DNA of 64,000 nt. Origin: Bathynomus jamesi. Lineage: Eukaryota > Arthropoda > Malacostraca > Isopoda > Cirolanidae. The stretch covers positions 839,001-903,000 of the forward strand of contig JAJOZX010000995.1 of the NCBI GenBank assembly GCA_023014485.1. The letters run 5' to 3'. The translations under genes and the position numbers were made by a program. The notes below the pieces were generated by a model that searched no databases, had not been told where the DNA came from, and was given only the letters and a program-made list of their open reading frames with translations. Every line of letters begins with the position of its first letter. Positions within the stretch are counted from its first letter, which is position 1. This document shows positions 55,438 to 64,000 of the stretch, piece after piece.

Positions 55438-56107
55438 CGATCTTAGACAGTCTTAATGTTTGGCAAATATCATCTACAGTTACTTGTGGATTCGCAGCAA
55501 CCATTCTTTCAATCCGTCTAACCGTACGTTCTAAAATCTTGCAGGGTCGTTCACACCTTGGTACAGTTTTGAATGTTCAAGACCCTTTCCATTTCTTTAT
55601 AACTACAGCAACCGTCGTAAATGGAATTCGAAGTTTCTCCCCTATCTTCCAATAACTCTTTCCAGACTCATGCGCAGCATTAACAGGTCTATTATGATCT
55701 GTAGACAGCTCTTTACCACGACGACCTATTGCTTACTAATGGCTCGTACAGTCATCCGTCTTCCATGAAAATTTATGGAGAAAATTCTGGAATTCAGAAT
55801 TGCCAACAGTCTCTAATCAATAAACAGCCAACTACTAATAAAAATTTAAATTCTTGAGGCCAAGGTGCACACACAAAGTATAAAATAATTTTCTAAATGA
55901 ATGTACGAAGATCTTTGCATTTTAACTTCTTTTTATTTTCCTCAAATTCTTTTATATGTTGCAGTTGAACTCACTATTTTATTTGTTAATTTTTTTCCAA
56001 ATGAACGATAAACTTTCCATAAGTATCCTATGCATGGTACAAAAGATAAGGACGAATATAACTGAAATATTTCTCTCTACGAATACTTATGAGCGCCATT
56101 GTACAAG
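55438..56107 (-). mobile_element. Tc1-like element, 5' part only
   Basis: The right end (56030-56107) is a Tc1 terminal repeat (CAATGGCGCTCATAAGTATT on the complement). The minus strand from about 55728 encodes the paired-type DNA-binding domain: GRRGKELSTDHNRPVNAAHE, SYWKIGEKLRIPFTTVAVVI, a stop, then TVRRIERMVAANPQVTVDDI. The catalytic domain is absent. Confidence 0.72.
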
Positions 56108-56111
56108 TATG

Positions 56112-56518
56112 TATGTTACGCGCAAACCGATCTGTGCGATTGATCGATCACGCTGCACAATCGATGGATCCATCGTGCGAGCACGCATTTGAATGCTTCT
56201 CAGTGTTGAGAAGTGTTCAAATCACAGCGATGTGTTTATCCATCGATAGGTTACGCTAGGTTAGGTTAGTCTTTTGGAGTGTCTTGTAGTAAAACCAATC
56301 CAAATATAAACTGTTATTTTATCTAATTTATCCTACGAAACTTTCGATAAATGCTTTTATTCATTATTATTTTGCTTAATTGCATTTAAGATAAAATATT
56401 AAGAAAATTTGAACACTTCTCAACATTGACAAGCGTTCCAATGTGTGCGCAAACGATGGATCCATCGATTGTGCATTCAGTGCAATCGATCGATGGTGCA
56501 CATTGGTCATTTGTAAGT

Positions 56519-56521
<3 letters not shown>
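56112..56521. mobile_element. MITE with ~110-bp TIRs
   Basis: Left GCACAATCGATGGATCCATC and CTCAGTGTTGAGAAGTGTTC are mirrored on the right by GATGGATCCATCGATTGTGC and GAACACTTCTCAACATTGAC. The centre is AT-rich and non-coding. Followed directly by (AT)n at 56522-56590. Confidence 0.75.

Positions 56522-56590
<69 letters not shown>
56522..56590. repeat. (AT)n microsatellite
   Basis: 69 bp of AT between the MITE end and the family D hammerhead. Confidence 0.95.
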
Positions 56591-56593
<3 letters not shown>

Positions 56594-56635
56594 CCTGACG
56601 AGGTGTACTGTTGAATACACGAAAGACCTTGGAAT
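56590..56635 (+). ncRNA. hammerhead-type motif, family D
   Basis: CTGACGA, stem II GTGTA-CTGTTGAA-TACAC, GAAA, GACC, UU. Stem I pairs ATTTC with GGAAT (one G-U). The mini stem III GACC is imperfect (other families have palindromes here), suggesting decay. Confidence 0.55.
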
Positions 56636-56672
56636 AATTTTTTTCTTTTCCGTTGTGGGTTGCATTGTATAT

Positions 56673-56704
<32 letters not shown>

Positions 56705-56715
56705 ATATATCAAAG

Positions 56716-57310
56716 CTATTGACTTCTCCTTAGGGAACCGGAGCTTACAGATGAAAAGAAGGATCAACACAACGGCAAACATTTTCATTTATTTGTACAT
56801 CAGACGTTTCGACAAATCTTTTGTCATCATCAGTGAGTTAAGTCTTAAAACCTTAAAACAAAATTGAAAAGTGAAAGTTACATCAATACAATATTAAGAC
56901 CATTAAAATTAAAACCTTAAAGCAAAATGAAAATTGCATCAATACAAAATTAAAAACATTTAAATTTCATCACTATAAAAACTAAAATTAAATTAAATTT
57001 CATCACTATAAAAACTAAAATTAAATTACCTCAATAGGTAAATACACAATGTTTACATCCACCTCCATACTTGGCAAAGTCTAAGTGAACACTAGGTGGT
57101 CAGAGGATTAGGAAGGGTATATCTGTGAAACACGGTTGGTTGTCAAAAGAGTCGTAATTTGTAGGATGAGCTATTATTATTAAGGGAGGGTTTGTTTCTA
57201 TAGATGTACAAAGATTCTAAAATTCGGAGTTCTGTAAGGTTATTGGATCTAGTTAAAATTTCAAACTGAGTTTTGTGAAGTTTACAAAAAGGACAAACAT
57301 ACAATACACT
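56716..57310 (-). pseudogene. PLE 3' end (family C): GIY-YIG C-terminus and terminal repeat
   Basis: Minus strand CNKCNSVLYVCPFCKLHKTQ and RILESLYIYRNKPSLNNNSS, stop near 57143, then the 3' UTR with the hammerhead motif and end CCTAAGGAGAAGTCAATAGC. This ties the family C terminal repeat (also 51899-52450) to a coding PLE. Confidence 0.8.
56801..56838 (-). ncRNA. hammerhead-type motif, family C
   Basis: Minus strand CTGATGA, stem II GACAAA-AGA-TTTGTC, GAAA, CGTC, within a PLE 3' UTR on the coding strand. Confidence 0.6.
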
Positions 57311-57317
57311 ATTGCAC

Positions 57318-57768
57318 TTATTGCAGAATGGTTTCAAAGTGACCCCCTCCTTCTTCAATGCACGCGGCGAGCCTCCGATCCATCAAGTCTTGCCAAGGAA
57401 AACGCGGAAGTTCATTTCTGAGGTTTATGAACGCATCCTGTATACGTGCAACCAACTGCTCCCTAGTTTCGGGCTTACCCCGCTGATAAACGTTACTCTT
57501 CAAGAACCCCCAGACAAAAAAATCTAGCGGAGATAAGTCAGGCGAACGAGGGGGCCATGCCACAGGTCCTCCACGTCCAATCCACCTTCCCGGAAACCGT
57601 TGATATTATCTAAGATCGGCTTTTTATTATGTTTTAGTTGCCCAAATGTAGAGGCCTGTATCTCGGTAACGGTTGGGAATCAGGCACATGTCGATATAAT
57701 ACTTTCTACTTAGAAATACCCAAAGAGTCAAATGGTGCATTCTTGACATTTCCTCCTGGGACACCCTG
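57318..57768 (-). pseudogene. mariner-like element fragment
   Basis: Minus strand 57603-57318: RGGPVAWPPRSPDLSPLDFF (third catalytic Asp) to the C-terminus GGGHFETILQ and a stop. The right end TCCTGGGACACCCTG is a terminal repeat next to TA. The middle of the gene is deleted and the 3' terminal repeat is lost at the PLE junction. Confidence 0.75.
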
Positions 57769-57773
57769 TATAT

Positions 57774-58289
57774 TAGTGGTGGACCGGATGTCAGTTTTTC
57801 AACATCTGCGGATGCGGATGCGGATCTTTAATTTCAACATCCGCGGATGCGGATGCGGAGCTTTAATTTCAATATCTGCGGATGCGGATATTTAGCTAAT
57901 CTATCAATATAATATAAAATTATGAATATATGACAATTTTTCAAATTTCGTGATATTACTATTATGACAGGCAATGCATAAGAATTAAAATTAATATTAA
58001 TGTTTTCATTATGATAAAAATAATAACTTTCTCAAGAGTTTCAAGCACAGAAAATTCAATAAAATAAGTTTCATTCAATTTTCTGTGTTACCACGTATTT
58101 ATATTTTGACGTTTATATATTTGTTTGTTCATTAATAAATAATTAATACTTTACATGAAATGTGCATGACTGGGCCTTATAAGCTACTTTATAAGCTAAT
58201 TTAATTGTAAATTGCATAATTTATTAGAGGTAATATCCGCATAACATCAGCAGTCAGAAGTGCGGATGCGGATATCCGGTCCACCACTA
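57774..58289. mobile_element. hAT MITE with GCGGAT repeats
   Basis: Ends TAGTGGTGGACCGGAT and ATCCGGTCCACCACTA. Subterminal GCGGATGCGGATGCGGA repeats at 57810-57890 and 58260-58275 match the hAT at 33514-34785. AT-rich non-coding centre. Confidence 0.85.
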
Positions 58290-58299
58290 ATATATATAT

Positions 58300-60655
58300 A
58301 GAGAAATTGTGGAAAAACATGTCCCAAAGATACAACAAAGAGGAAAGAGAAGCAGGTTCGAAAGACAAAAGAGGGCATTGTTCCGAAAGAGAAAAAGAGT
58401 GCCTGCAAAATTAAGTAATTGTAAAGATAACATCAGAAAAATATTAAATGATAAACTACAAAGTATCGATGTCGTCATACAGGAACAAATCGAGAAGCAT
58501 ACAGAAAAAGAAGATGACGCTATAGAAGCGATAAAGGCTAACTCAAAGTACTCCTATTATTTCGCAAAAAGAAAGTCGAAAAACCAAGCGACTATCGGAC
58601 CTTTAAAAAATGAGAACAGGGATTTATCAGATGATCTAACAGAAGTATCTGAAATATTAAAAGCTCAGTATGAATCATCTTTCAGTATCCCAAAAACTGA
58701 CAAATTGATATGCGATAGAAACGCGTTCTTTGAAGAAGAACCACAAGGGGAAAGTATAACGGATTTCGACTTTACGACAGATGATATTACACAAGCCATA
58801 GGGAAACTAAAAACACACTCAGCGGCAGGACCGGATAAATGGAATGCCACACTGATCAAAAACTGCAAGAATGCAATCGCTGAGCCCCTATACTGGATAT
58901 GGAGACGATCATTAGACACGGGAGAAATACCGGGCATCCTGAAGAGCGCGAACATAGTCCCAATATATAAAGGAGGTGATCGATCAGAGGCCAAAATCTA
59001 TAGGCCAGTGTCGCTTACATCTCATCTCACTAAAATATTTGAAAGAATAGTTAGACAGAAAATCTATGACTTTTTGGAAACTCGGAAAAAATTCAATGAT
59101 AACCAACACGGGTTTCGATCAGGCAGATCATGCCTATCACAACTAATGGAACACTACAACAACATTATTGATTCACTTGAAAGTAATGAAAACTATGTTG
59201 TACTATACACAGACTTTGCTAAAGCGTTCGACAAGTGTGACCACGGAATCATAATACATAAACTGAAATATATGGGAATAACAGGAAAAGTAGGGAAATG
59301 GATATATAATTTCCTTAGTGAGCGGAGGCAAGTCGTTACAGTACAAGGAGTATCTTCATCAGAATCAGAGGTCCTCAGCTCGGTACCACAAGGAACAGTA
59401 TTAGCTCCACTCCTCTTCATAACCATGCTAACTGACATAGATGAGGACGTTACCAGAGACAGCACAGTAGCATCCTTTGCGGATGACACAAAGATCAGTA
59501 GAAAAATAAGAAACCCAGAAGACATAGGATCTCTACAAACCGACATAAACAAAATCTACAAGTGGACTGAAGACAACAATATGAAGTTTAACACCGAGAA
59601 ATTTCAGCTATTACGGTACGGAAAAAGAGAAGACCTAAAGTCCAAGGAATATTATACCCCAAATGGAAAATTCAGAGAAATTCCAGAGCAAAAGATTTAG
59701 GGGTTGTAATGACAGATGATGCGAAATTTGAAACACAAAATAAGATAGCAGTAAACAGAGCAAAGAGAATAACGGGTCAGATATTGAGAACCTTTAAACC
59801 AGTGGTGCACAAACTTTTTTGATGTGAGGGCCAAGCGAAGAAAATAACTAAATGTATTTGCCTACTTACTTTCCATCTAAGTCATAAATTGGGTCACTTT
59901 TATATTCTAACTTTTTCATTGAATTGAAAAGACCCGTGGGGCCACTGAAAAGACCCGTGGGGGACACATTTGGCCCGCGGGCCATGGTTTGTGCATCACT
60001 GCTTTAAACGAAGGGATAGGAATGTAATGATTCCTCTACTGAAAACCCTGATAATACCCAAATTGGAATACTGCTCGGTCCTAACATCCCCATATAAAAA
60101 AGAAGACATTAGACAGCTGGAGGGGATCCAAAGAAGCTTCACAGCCAAGATCAATGGGTGCAAAGAACTAAATTACTGGGAAAGGTTACGAGAACTAGAC
60201 CTATATTCACTGGAAAGGAGAAGAGAAATATACACTATTATTTACACTTGGAAAATAATGGAGAAACTAGTCCCTTATCTTACTCTGAATTCCATAACTC
60301 CCCAAACAACGGTGGAAAGTAGAAGCGGTAGACTGTGTCGTATTCCCAAATTGAAGGCGAGACAGGGAACATCCTTAACCCTGAAAGAAAATAGTTTTGT
60401 AGTGAGAGGACCAAAACTGTTTAATCAGTTGCCCAAAGACCTAAGAAACACGAAGGGAGTTGCAGTGGAAATCTTCAAAAGAAGACTAGACGCCTGGCTC
60501 AGAACAATCCCCGATGAGCCGGGCGTACCTGGCTATGTGAGGTGGAGAGCGCAAGAATCCAACTCACTACTTCACCAGGCCAACTCTCATTGACCTTCGC
60601 GAAATGAGAAATCATCGCGCGGAACCTTTGTAAGGTTGTAAGGTAAGGTGTATAT
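58300..60655 (+). pseudogene. CR1/L2-like LINE (type A), best copy
   Basis: The frame 58309-59700 encodes a linker and most of the RT: KYSYYFAKRKSKNQATIGPL, AAGPDKWNATLIKNC, NIVPIYKGGDRSEAK, YRPVSLTSHLTKIFER, GFRSGRSCLSQLMEHYN, TDFAKAFDKCDHGI, SSVPQGTVLAPLLF and the catalytic SFADDTKISRK. A 1-nt shift near 59675, and a MITE at 59800-60001, interrupt it. The C-terminal domain continues (60003-60590) to LLHQANSH. The 3' UTR ends AAGGTTGTAAGGTAAGGTG then TATATATA. ORF1 and endonuclease are missing (5' truncation). Confidence 0.9.
59800..60001. mobile_element. hAT MITE nested in the LINE
   Basis: Ends CAGTGGTGCACAAAC and GTTTGTGCATCACTG, flanked by a perfect 8-bp duplication CTTTAAAC (59792-59799 and 60002-60009). 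Removing it rejoins the LINE reading LRTF-KRRDRN. 202 bp, non-coding. Confidence 0.93.
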
Positions 60656-61464
60656 ATATATAGTGTGTGTGTGTGTGTGTGGGTGTGTGTGTATTACATA
60701 TATGTATATGATATATAATTAATTTAATTTAAAACGAAATAAATCCTATTCACATGAAATATATTCCTAATTATATTTTGTTGGAGCGAACTACAATTTA
60801 CATTACATACTTTTAACCTCTCCGATTCTCTATTGCTAATGTTAAATGAAGCACTTGGAGGAAAATTTAGATATAGGATTTTTTTCCCCAAACCGTTTGC
60901 TGACAAACAACGAAAATCACGATAAGGCATTCCGGAATTGAGCTAATTCCGTTCCGATAACTTTATCTTAAACTAACGAATACTAAATTGTAGCTTTTAG
61001 CTTGGATTCAAGGTTTGTTGTGTTTACTTTTCCAATTTTATCTTAAGCAAACGCGAAGGCTCGGTTACTGCTGTGAAATTGCGTGTTTGATACTGCGTAT
61101 ATCCTCTTTCATGAGAGAAGCATTTAATATTTATAAAGCTTATTTATTTTTGACTCGGTTTACTGAGCGATACTGTATCGTTGTACAAAGAAGTTAAAAT
61201 GGAACGAGAGACAAAGTAATTCAATGCGTATATAAAGGAATGGTTCGGTTATATTTTATGAAATTTGACTTCATTTAAATTATTAAACGGTTGGACTGTG
61301 TGTTTAAAATAATTTTTAATCAGATTATATTAATGGCTTATAAATACCAGTCTATTTACATCGTACCTCAACGAGATCGCACCTTACTCCGCTACATATG
61401 ATATAAAGAGGGGATGCGGATTAGGAGTACCACCACTTCATTGAAATAATAATAATAATAATAA
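60656..61464. other. spacer with (GT)n and (ATA)n
   Basis: (GT)n at 60663-60691 and (ATA)n at 61446-61464. No coding or repeat similarity recognised between. Confidence 0.35.
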
Positions 61465-61672
61465 TGATTGAGATTGTTTAACCTCCTTCGCAACATCTAA
61501 GGTCATATGACGGAAGGGACCTACAGCTTTACGTGGGATCCGAACCACTGGTCGCTACATAATCTGGACACGGAGGACGGTTTCCCATCCAACTACTACC
61601 CAGACCCACTGTCGCTTAACTTCGCTGATCAACGGGAAACGTGTTACGACACCACTGGCTACGACGCGACGT
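61465..61672 (-). mobile_element. 5S-rRNA-derived SINE (copy 2, longer)
   Basis: On the minus strand: GTCGTAGCCAGTGGTGTCG (5S 5' region), GATCAGCGAAGTTAAGCGAC, GTAGTAGTTGGATGGGAAACC (5S C-box, GGATGGGTGACC in true 5S), then the body GGTTCGGATCCCACGTAAAG and GTTGCGAAGGAGGTTAAAC, ending with an (ATT)n tail. It shares the non-5S body with copy 1, so both are one SINE family and not stray 5S pseudogenes. Confidence 0.87.
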
Positions 61673-61710
61673 AGCCCTTTATTGAAATAGGATTAGCTAC
61701 TTTTCTCTCC

Positions 61711-61712
<2 letters not shown>

Positions 61713-61771
<59 letters not shown>
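61713..61771. repeat. (AT)n microsatellite
   Basis: About 59 bp of AT with one TAATA interruption near its right end, upstream of the perfect palindrome. Confidence 0.93.
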
Positions 61772-61778
<7 letters not shown>

Positions 61779-61804
61779 AACTCAGAATGGTCCCCTGAGA
61801 AACT

Positions 61805-62094
61805 TATATGTTAAACACAGACCGTGCATGGAACAAGGAACTCTTCTGGGAAAATTAAATCCACTATAGTCCGAATAAGTAATGGTAAATGACAAATACC
61901 ATAGTTTTTCTTTTTCATGATGCAAGCCCGACGTGGGCAACGGGTCTCGCGAGACCCGTTGCCCACGTCGGGCTTGCATCATGAAAAAGAAAAACTATGG
62001 TATTTGTCATTTACCATTACTTATTCGGACTATAGTGGATTTAATTTTCCCAGAAGAGTTCCTTGTTCCATGCACGGTCTGTGTTTAACATATA
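61805..62094. mobile_element. perfect 290-bp palindromic MITE (copy 3)
   Basis: Every base of 61805-61949 pairs with 61950-62094 with no spacer; the centre is GGGTCTCG|CGAGACCC. The arms equal the outer arms of 41861-42258. The left flank CTCAGAATGGTCCCCTGAGA belongs to the same element family. Flanked by (TA)n on both sides. Confidence 0.93.
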
Positions 62095-62119
62095 TATATA
62101 TATATAATTATATATATAT

Positions 62120-62490
62120 ATTTGTTCCGTTCTCTCTCTCTCGTCTTGCGCGGAATATCTCCTATACAAGCGTCGTTTCTTTACGTTATTTATACTGCGT
62201 GTTCTTTGCAGTTGAAGGTATATAATGTTACGGCATGCGGGAGGTGCCCCCTTGGGGCATTGGTTTCTGCGAGTATGTAGAAGAATTACGGCATTTGGAA
62301 GAGTGAGGTCCATGGTGTAATGGTATCGCGTCTGACCGGCAATCGGAAGATCCCGGGTTCGATTCCCAGGTGGTTACCTCATTTTTTCATTTGTTCCGTT
62401 CTCTCTCTCTCGTCTTGCGCGGAATATCTCCTATACAAGCGTCGTTTCTTTACGTTATTTATACTGCGTGTTCTTTGCAGTTGAAGGTAT
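62120..62490 (+). mobile_element. tRNA-derived SINE (family 1), tandem 269-bp units
   Basis: The tail of one unit (CGTCTTGCGCGGAATATCTC at 62142) is followed by a full unit with the tRNA-like part at 62307-62378 (A box TGGTGTAATGG, B box GGTTCGATTCC) and a second identical tail (62411). Ends in (TA)n. Same arrangement as 53093-53475. Confidence 0.78.
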
Positions 62491-62505
62491 ATATATATAT
62501 ATATA

Positions 62506-63078
62506 CCGGGTGTCCGAAAATTATCTGTACAATTTTTGGCTGTTATTAAAAGTCAACCATGAAGTGTAGAAATTCCATTGTTGTCCCATTTTACAGAGAA
62601 TCTCATTAAGTTTTTTCTGATACCACGTTTTGACAAGTTTTTTAGAAATGTACGCGGGTGACAGACATTGATGATTTAAAAGCAAGAATCACAGCTGCTA
62701 TTGAGCGAATTGATGTGGATATGCTGCAGCGTACATGGCAACATTTGGAGTATCGATTGGATGTTTTGCGAATCACTAATGGTGCACATATCGAATGTTT
62801 GTAACAAGGTTACTTTAATAAAAGAAACTTTTGAAAATACAGATTCTAAATAATCTTGTTTAAGAATTTTACGTGTGTTATCAAGAATTTTATTAAAAGA
62901 TGAAATTGTACAGATAATGTTCGGACACACTGGAATTTCTAAAACACTTGTCAAAACTTGGTATCAGAAAAAACTTAATGAGATTCTTTGTAAAATGGGA
63001 CAACACTGGAATTTCTACACTTCATGGTTGACTTTTAATAACAGCCAAATATTGTACAGATAATTCTCGGACACCCTG
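62506..63078 (+). mobile_element. mariner-like element with ~150-bp TIRs
   Basis: Ends CCGGGTGTCCGAAAATTATC and, mirrored, GATAATTCTCGGACACCCTG. The inverted arms extend about 150 bp (62506-62655, 62930-63078). The interior (62658-62804) encodes only the transposase C-terminus: TDIDDLKARITAAIERIDVD then a stop. A second, inner copy of the TIR tip occurs at 62904-62931. Confidence 0.82.
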
Positions 63079-63133
63079 TATATATGTGTGTGTGTGTTCG
63101 ATTTTTATTATAATTATCTAAAAATATCAAAGC

Positions 63134-63135
<2 letters not shown>

Positions 63136-63204
<69 letters not shown>
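63136..63204. repeat. (TC)n microsatellite
   Basis: About 69 bp of uninterrupted CT dinucleotide. Confidence 0.95.
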
Positions 63205-63206
<2 letters not shown>

Positions 63207-64000
63207 GCCCTTCCTCCTAAATGACCTCCGTACGAGTCTCGCAATATTCCCACTCCCCACCCAACCCGCTTTTTGTACATGGAGTGACGATAGCTGTAAT
63301 GAACAGCAAAATAATCAGCTCCCACCGCTCGCATCAGCTCCGCTTTCGAAGATTGATAAGAGAACATCAGCTAACATGGCTCTCGCACTGCTACGGACTC
63401 AAAAACTTTTCACAATGAATTTCAAAATAGATTTCACTTGAAATTTCAGGTATTTAAATTGGAAACTGAATGATATCATCCTTATTTCGGTTTGGTTTCA
63501 TCGGTGCGTACGTTTTTGCAGTTTGCCTTTTTTTTTTGACATTATCAATACTTTTTAAGTTTTATCTCGAAGTTAATTTTTAGTACTAATAACGTTATGT
63601 AAATGTGATATTCGATTAAATTTTAGAACGCATTTTACCGAAATGTAAACAACGTGATTACCTTCTTTTACGCTTATTATGCAAAAAGACTACAATAAAG
63701 TGAATAGACTCGTAACAGAAATAAATTTTACGAAGGTGAATAACATAAAGGTCTACGCTTAAAATGTAGGCAACCTAACAAAAAAGAATTGCTTAAGAAT
63801 GAACGTGTATTTATCGGAATTACAACGTCCTTCGATATATATAAAAGGTCACTCTTTCTAGCACCCCACCAAATCGCTGTCCATACATTATTAGACTAAA
63901 GCCACGGTGTTAAACTACGAAAGAAAATAATTTATTTAAAACAACAAACCACTTTTAGTTAACCATTTTTTGTTTTCATCAAATAAAACAATGGTTAAAA
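63205..64000. other. unassigned sequence at window end
   Basis: A 117-residue frame (63088-63441) is largely the translated CT repeat plus about 80 residues with no motif I recognise. A TATATATAAAAGG box at 63836-63849 could be a core promoter, but no downstream gene is visible before the window ends. Confidence 0.3.

Noticed and set aside
56265..56285. Arthropod telomere repeat (TTAGG)n
   Set aside because: Only AGGTTAGGTTAG-length stretches occur here and in the foldbacks; far too short for an interstitial telomere array.
61782..62225. Identical small proteins on both strands of the palindrome
   Set aside because: Mirror-image reading of a perfect inverted repeat; no independent sign of coding.
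63088..63441. 117-residue Ser-Leu frame as a gene
   Set aside because: The first third is translated (TC)n, the remainder has no recognisable motif and no gene context.
63836..63849. Core promoter of a host gene
   Set aside because: TATATATAAAAGG is common by chance in AT-rich DNA and no gene follows within the window.

Overview
This is a eukaryotic, almost certainly arthropod, intergenic or heterochromatin-like window. No host protein gene with an open, uninterrupted frame was found. About three quarters of the 64 kb can be assigned to transposable elements and their wreckage: CR1/L2-like, Jockey-like and RTE-like LINEs, Penelope-like elements (PLEs), hAT, mariner-like (DUF4817-type), Tc1 and CMC (CACTA-like) DNA transposons, two or three SINE families, and foldback/palindromic elements. 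Long (AT)n, (GA)n, (GT)n and ATT/ATA microsatellites lie at many element junctions. The transposase types, the AT-rich DNA, the dinucleotide arrays and the abundance of PLEs fit a crustacean or another non-insect arthropod. The sequence alone does not fix the species.

Layout. 0-11 kb: decayed ZMYM1-like hAT, mariner fragment, an unnamed repeat-gene family (4.3-6.5 kb), a palindromic MITE, a complete hAT copy with 8-bp target duplications (7.9-10.3 kb), and a LINE endonuclease remnant. 11-21.5 kb: foldback element, mariner with a nested hAT MITE, PLE terminal repeats with hammerhead-ribozyme motifs, a three-level LINE nest, then a nearly intact three-exon CMC transposon (18.3-21.2 kb) and another foldback. 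21.5-29 kb: CR1-like LINE fragments, a 5S-rRNA-derived SINE, nested hAT MITEs with a shared target duplication, and two mariner elements, one a mini-element keeping an intact DNA-binding-domain ORF. 29-38 kb: LINE pieces, a dispersed repeat array split by a composite insertion, foldback element. 37.5-44.3 kb: mariner with a near-complete transposase, and two PLE head-to-head composites with reverse transcriptase and GIY-YIG endonuclease. 44.3-47.8 kb: an unclassified DNA transposon with about 330-bp terminal inverted repeats. 48-64 kb: degenerate LINE, tRNA-derived SINEs in tandem and palindromic arrangements, palindromic mariner, Tc1, PLE, hAT MITEs, the best-preserved CR1-like LINE (58.3-60.6 kb), a second 5S SINE, a perfect 290-bp palindrome and a mariner with long TIRs.

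How the parts interact: autonomous copies (now mostly broken) supplied transposase, reverse transcriptase or endonuclease to short passengers (MITEs, SINEs, PLE terminal repeats). The most notable signals are RNA-level and structural: ten hammerhead-type motifs in four PLE terminal-repeat families, a SINE built on 5S rRNA, perfect snap-back palindromes centred on natural hairpins (including a tRNA T-arm), and three foldback families with one core but different ends.
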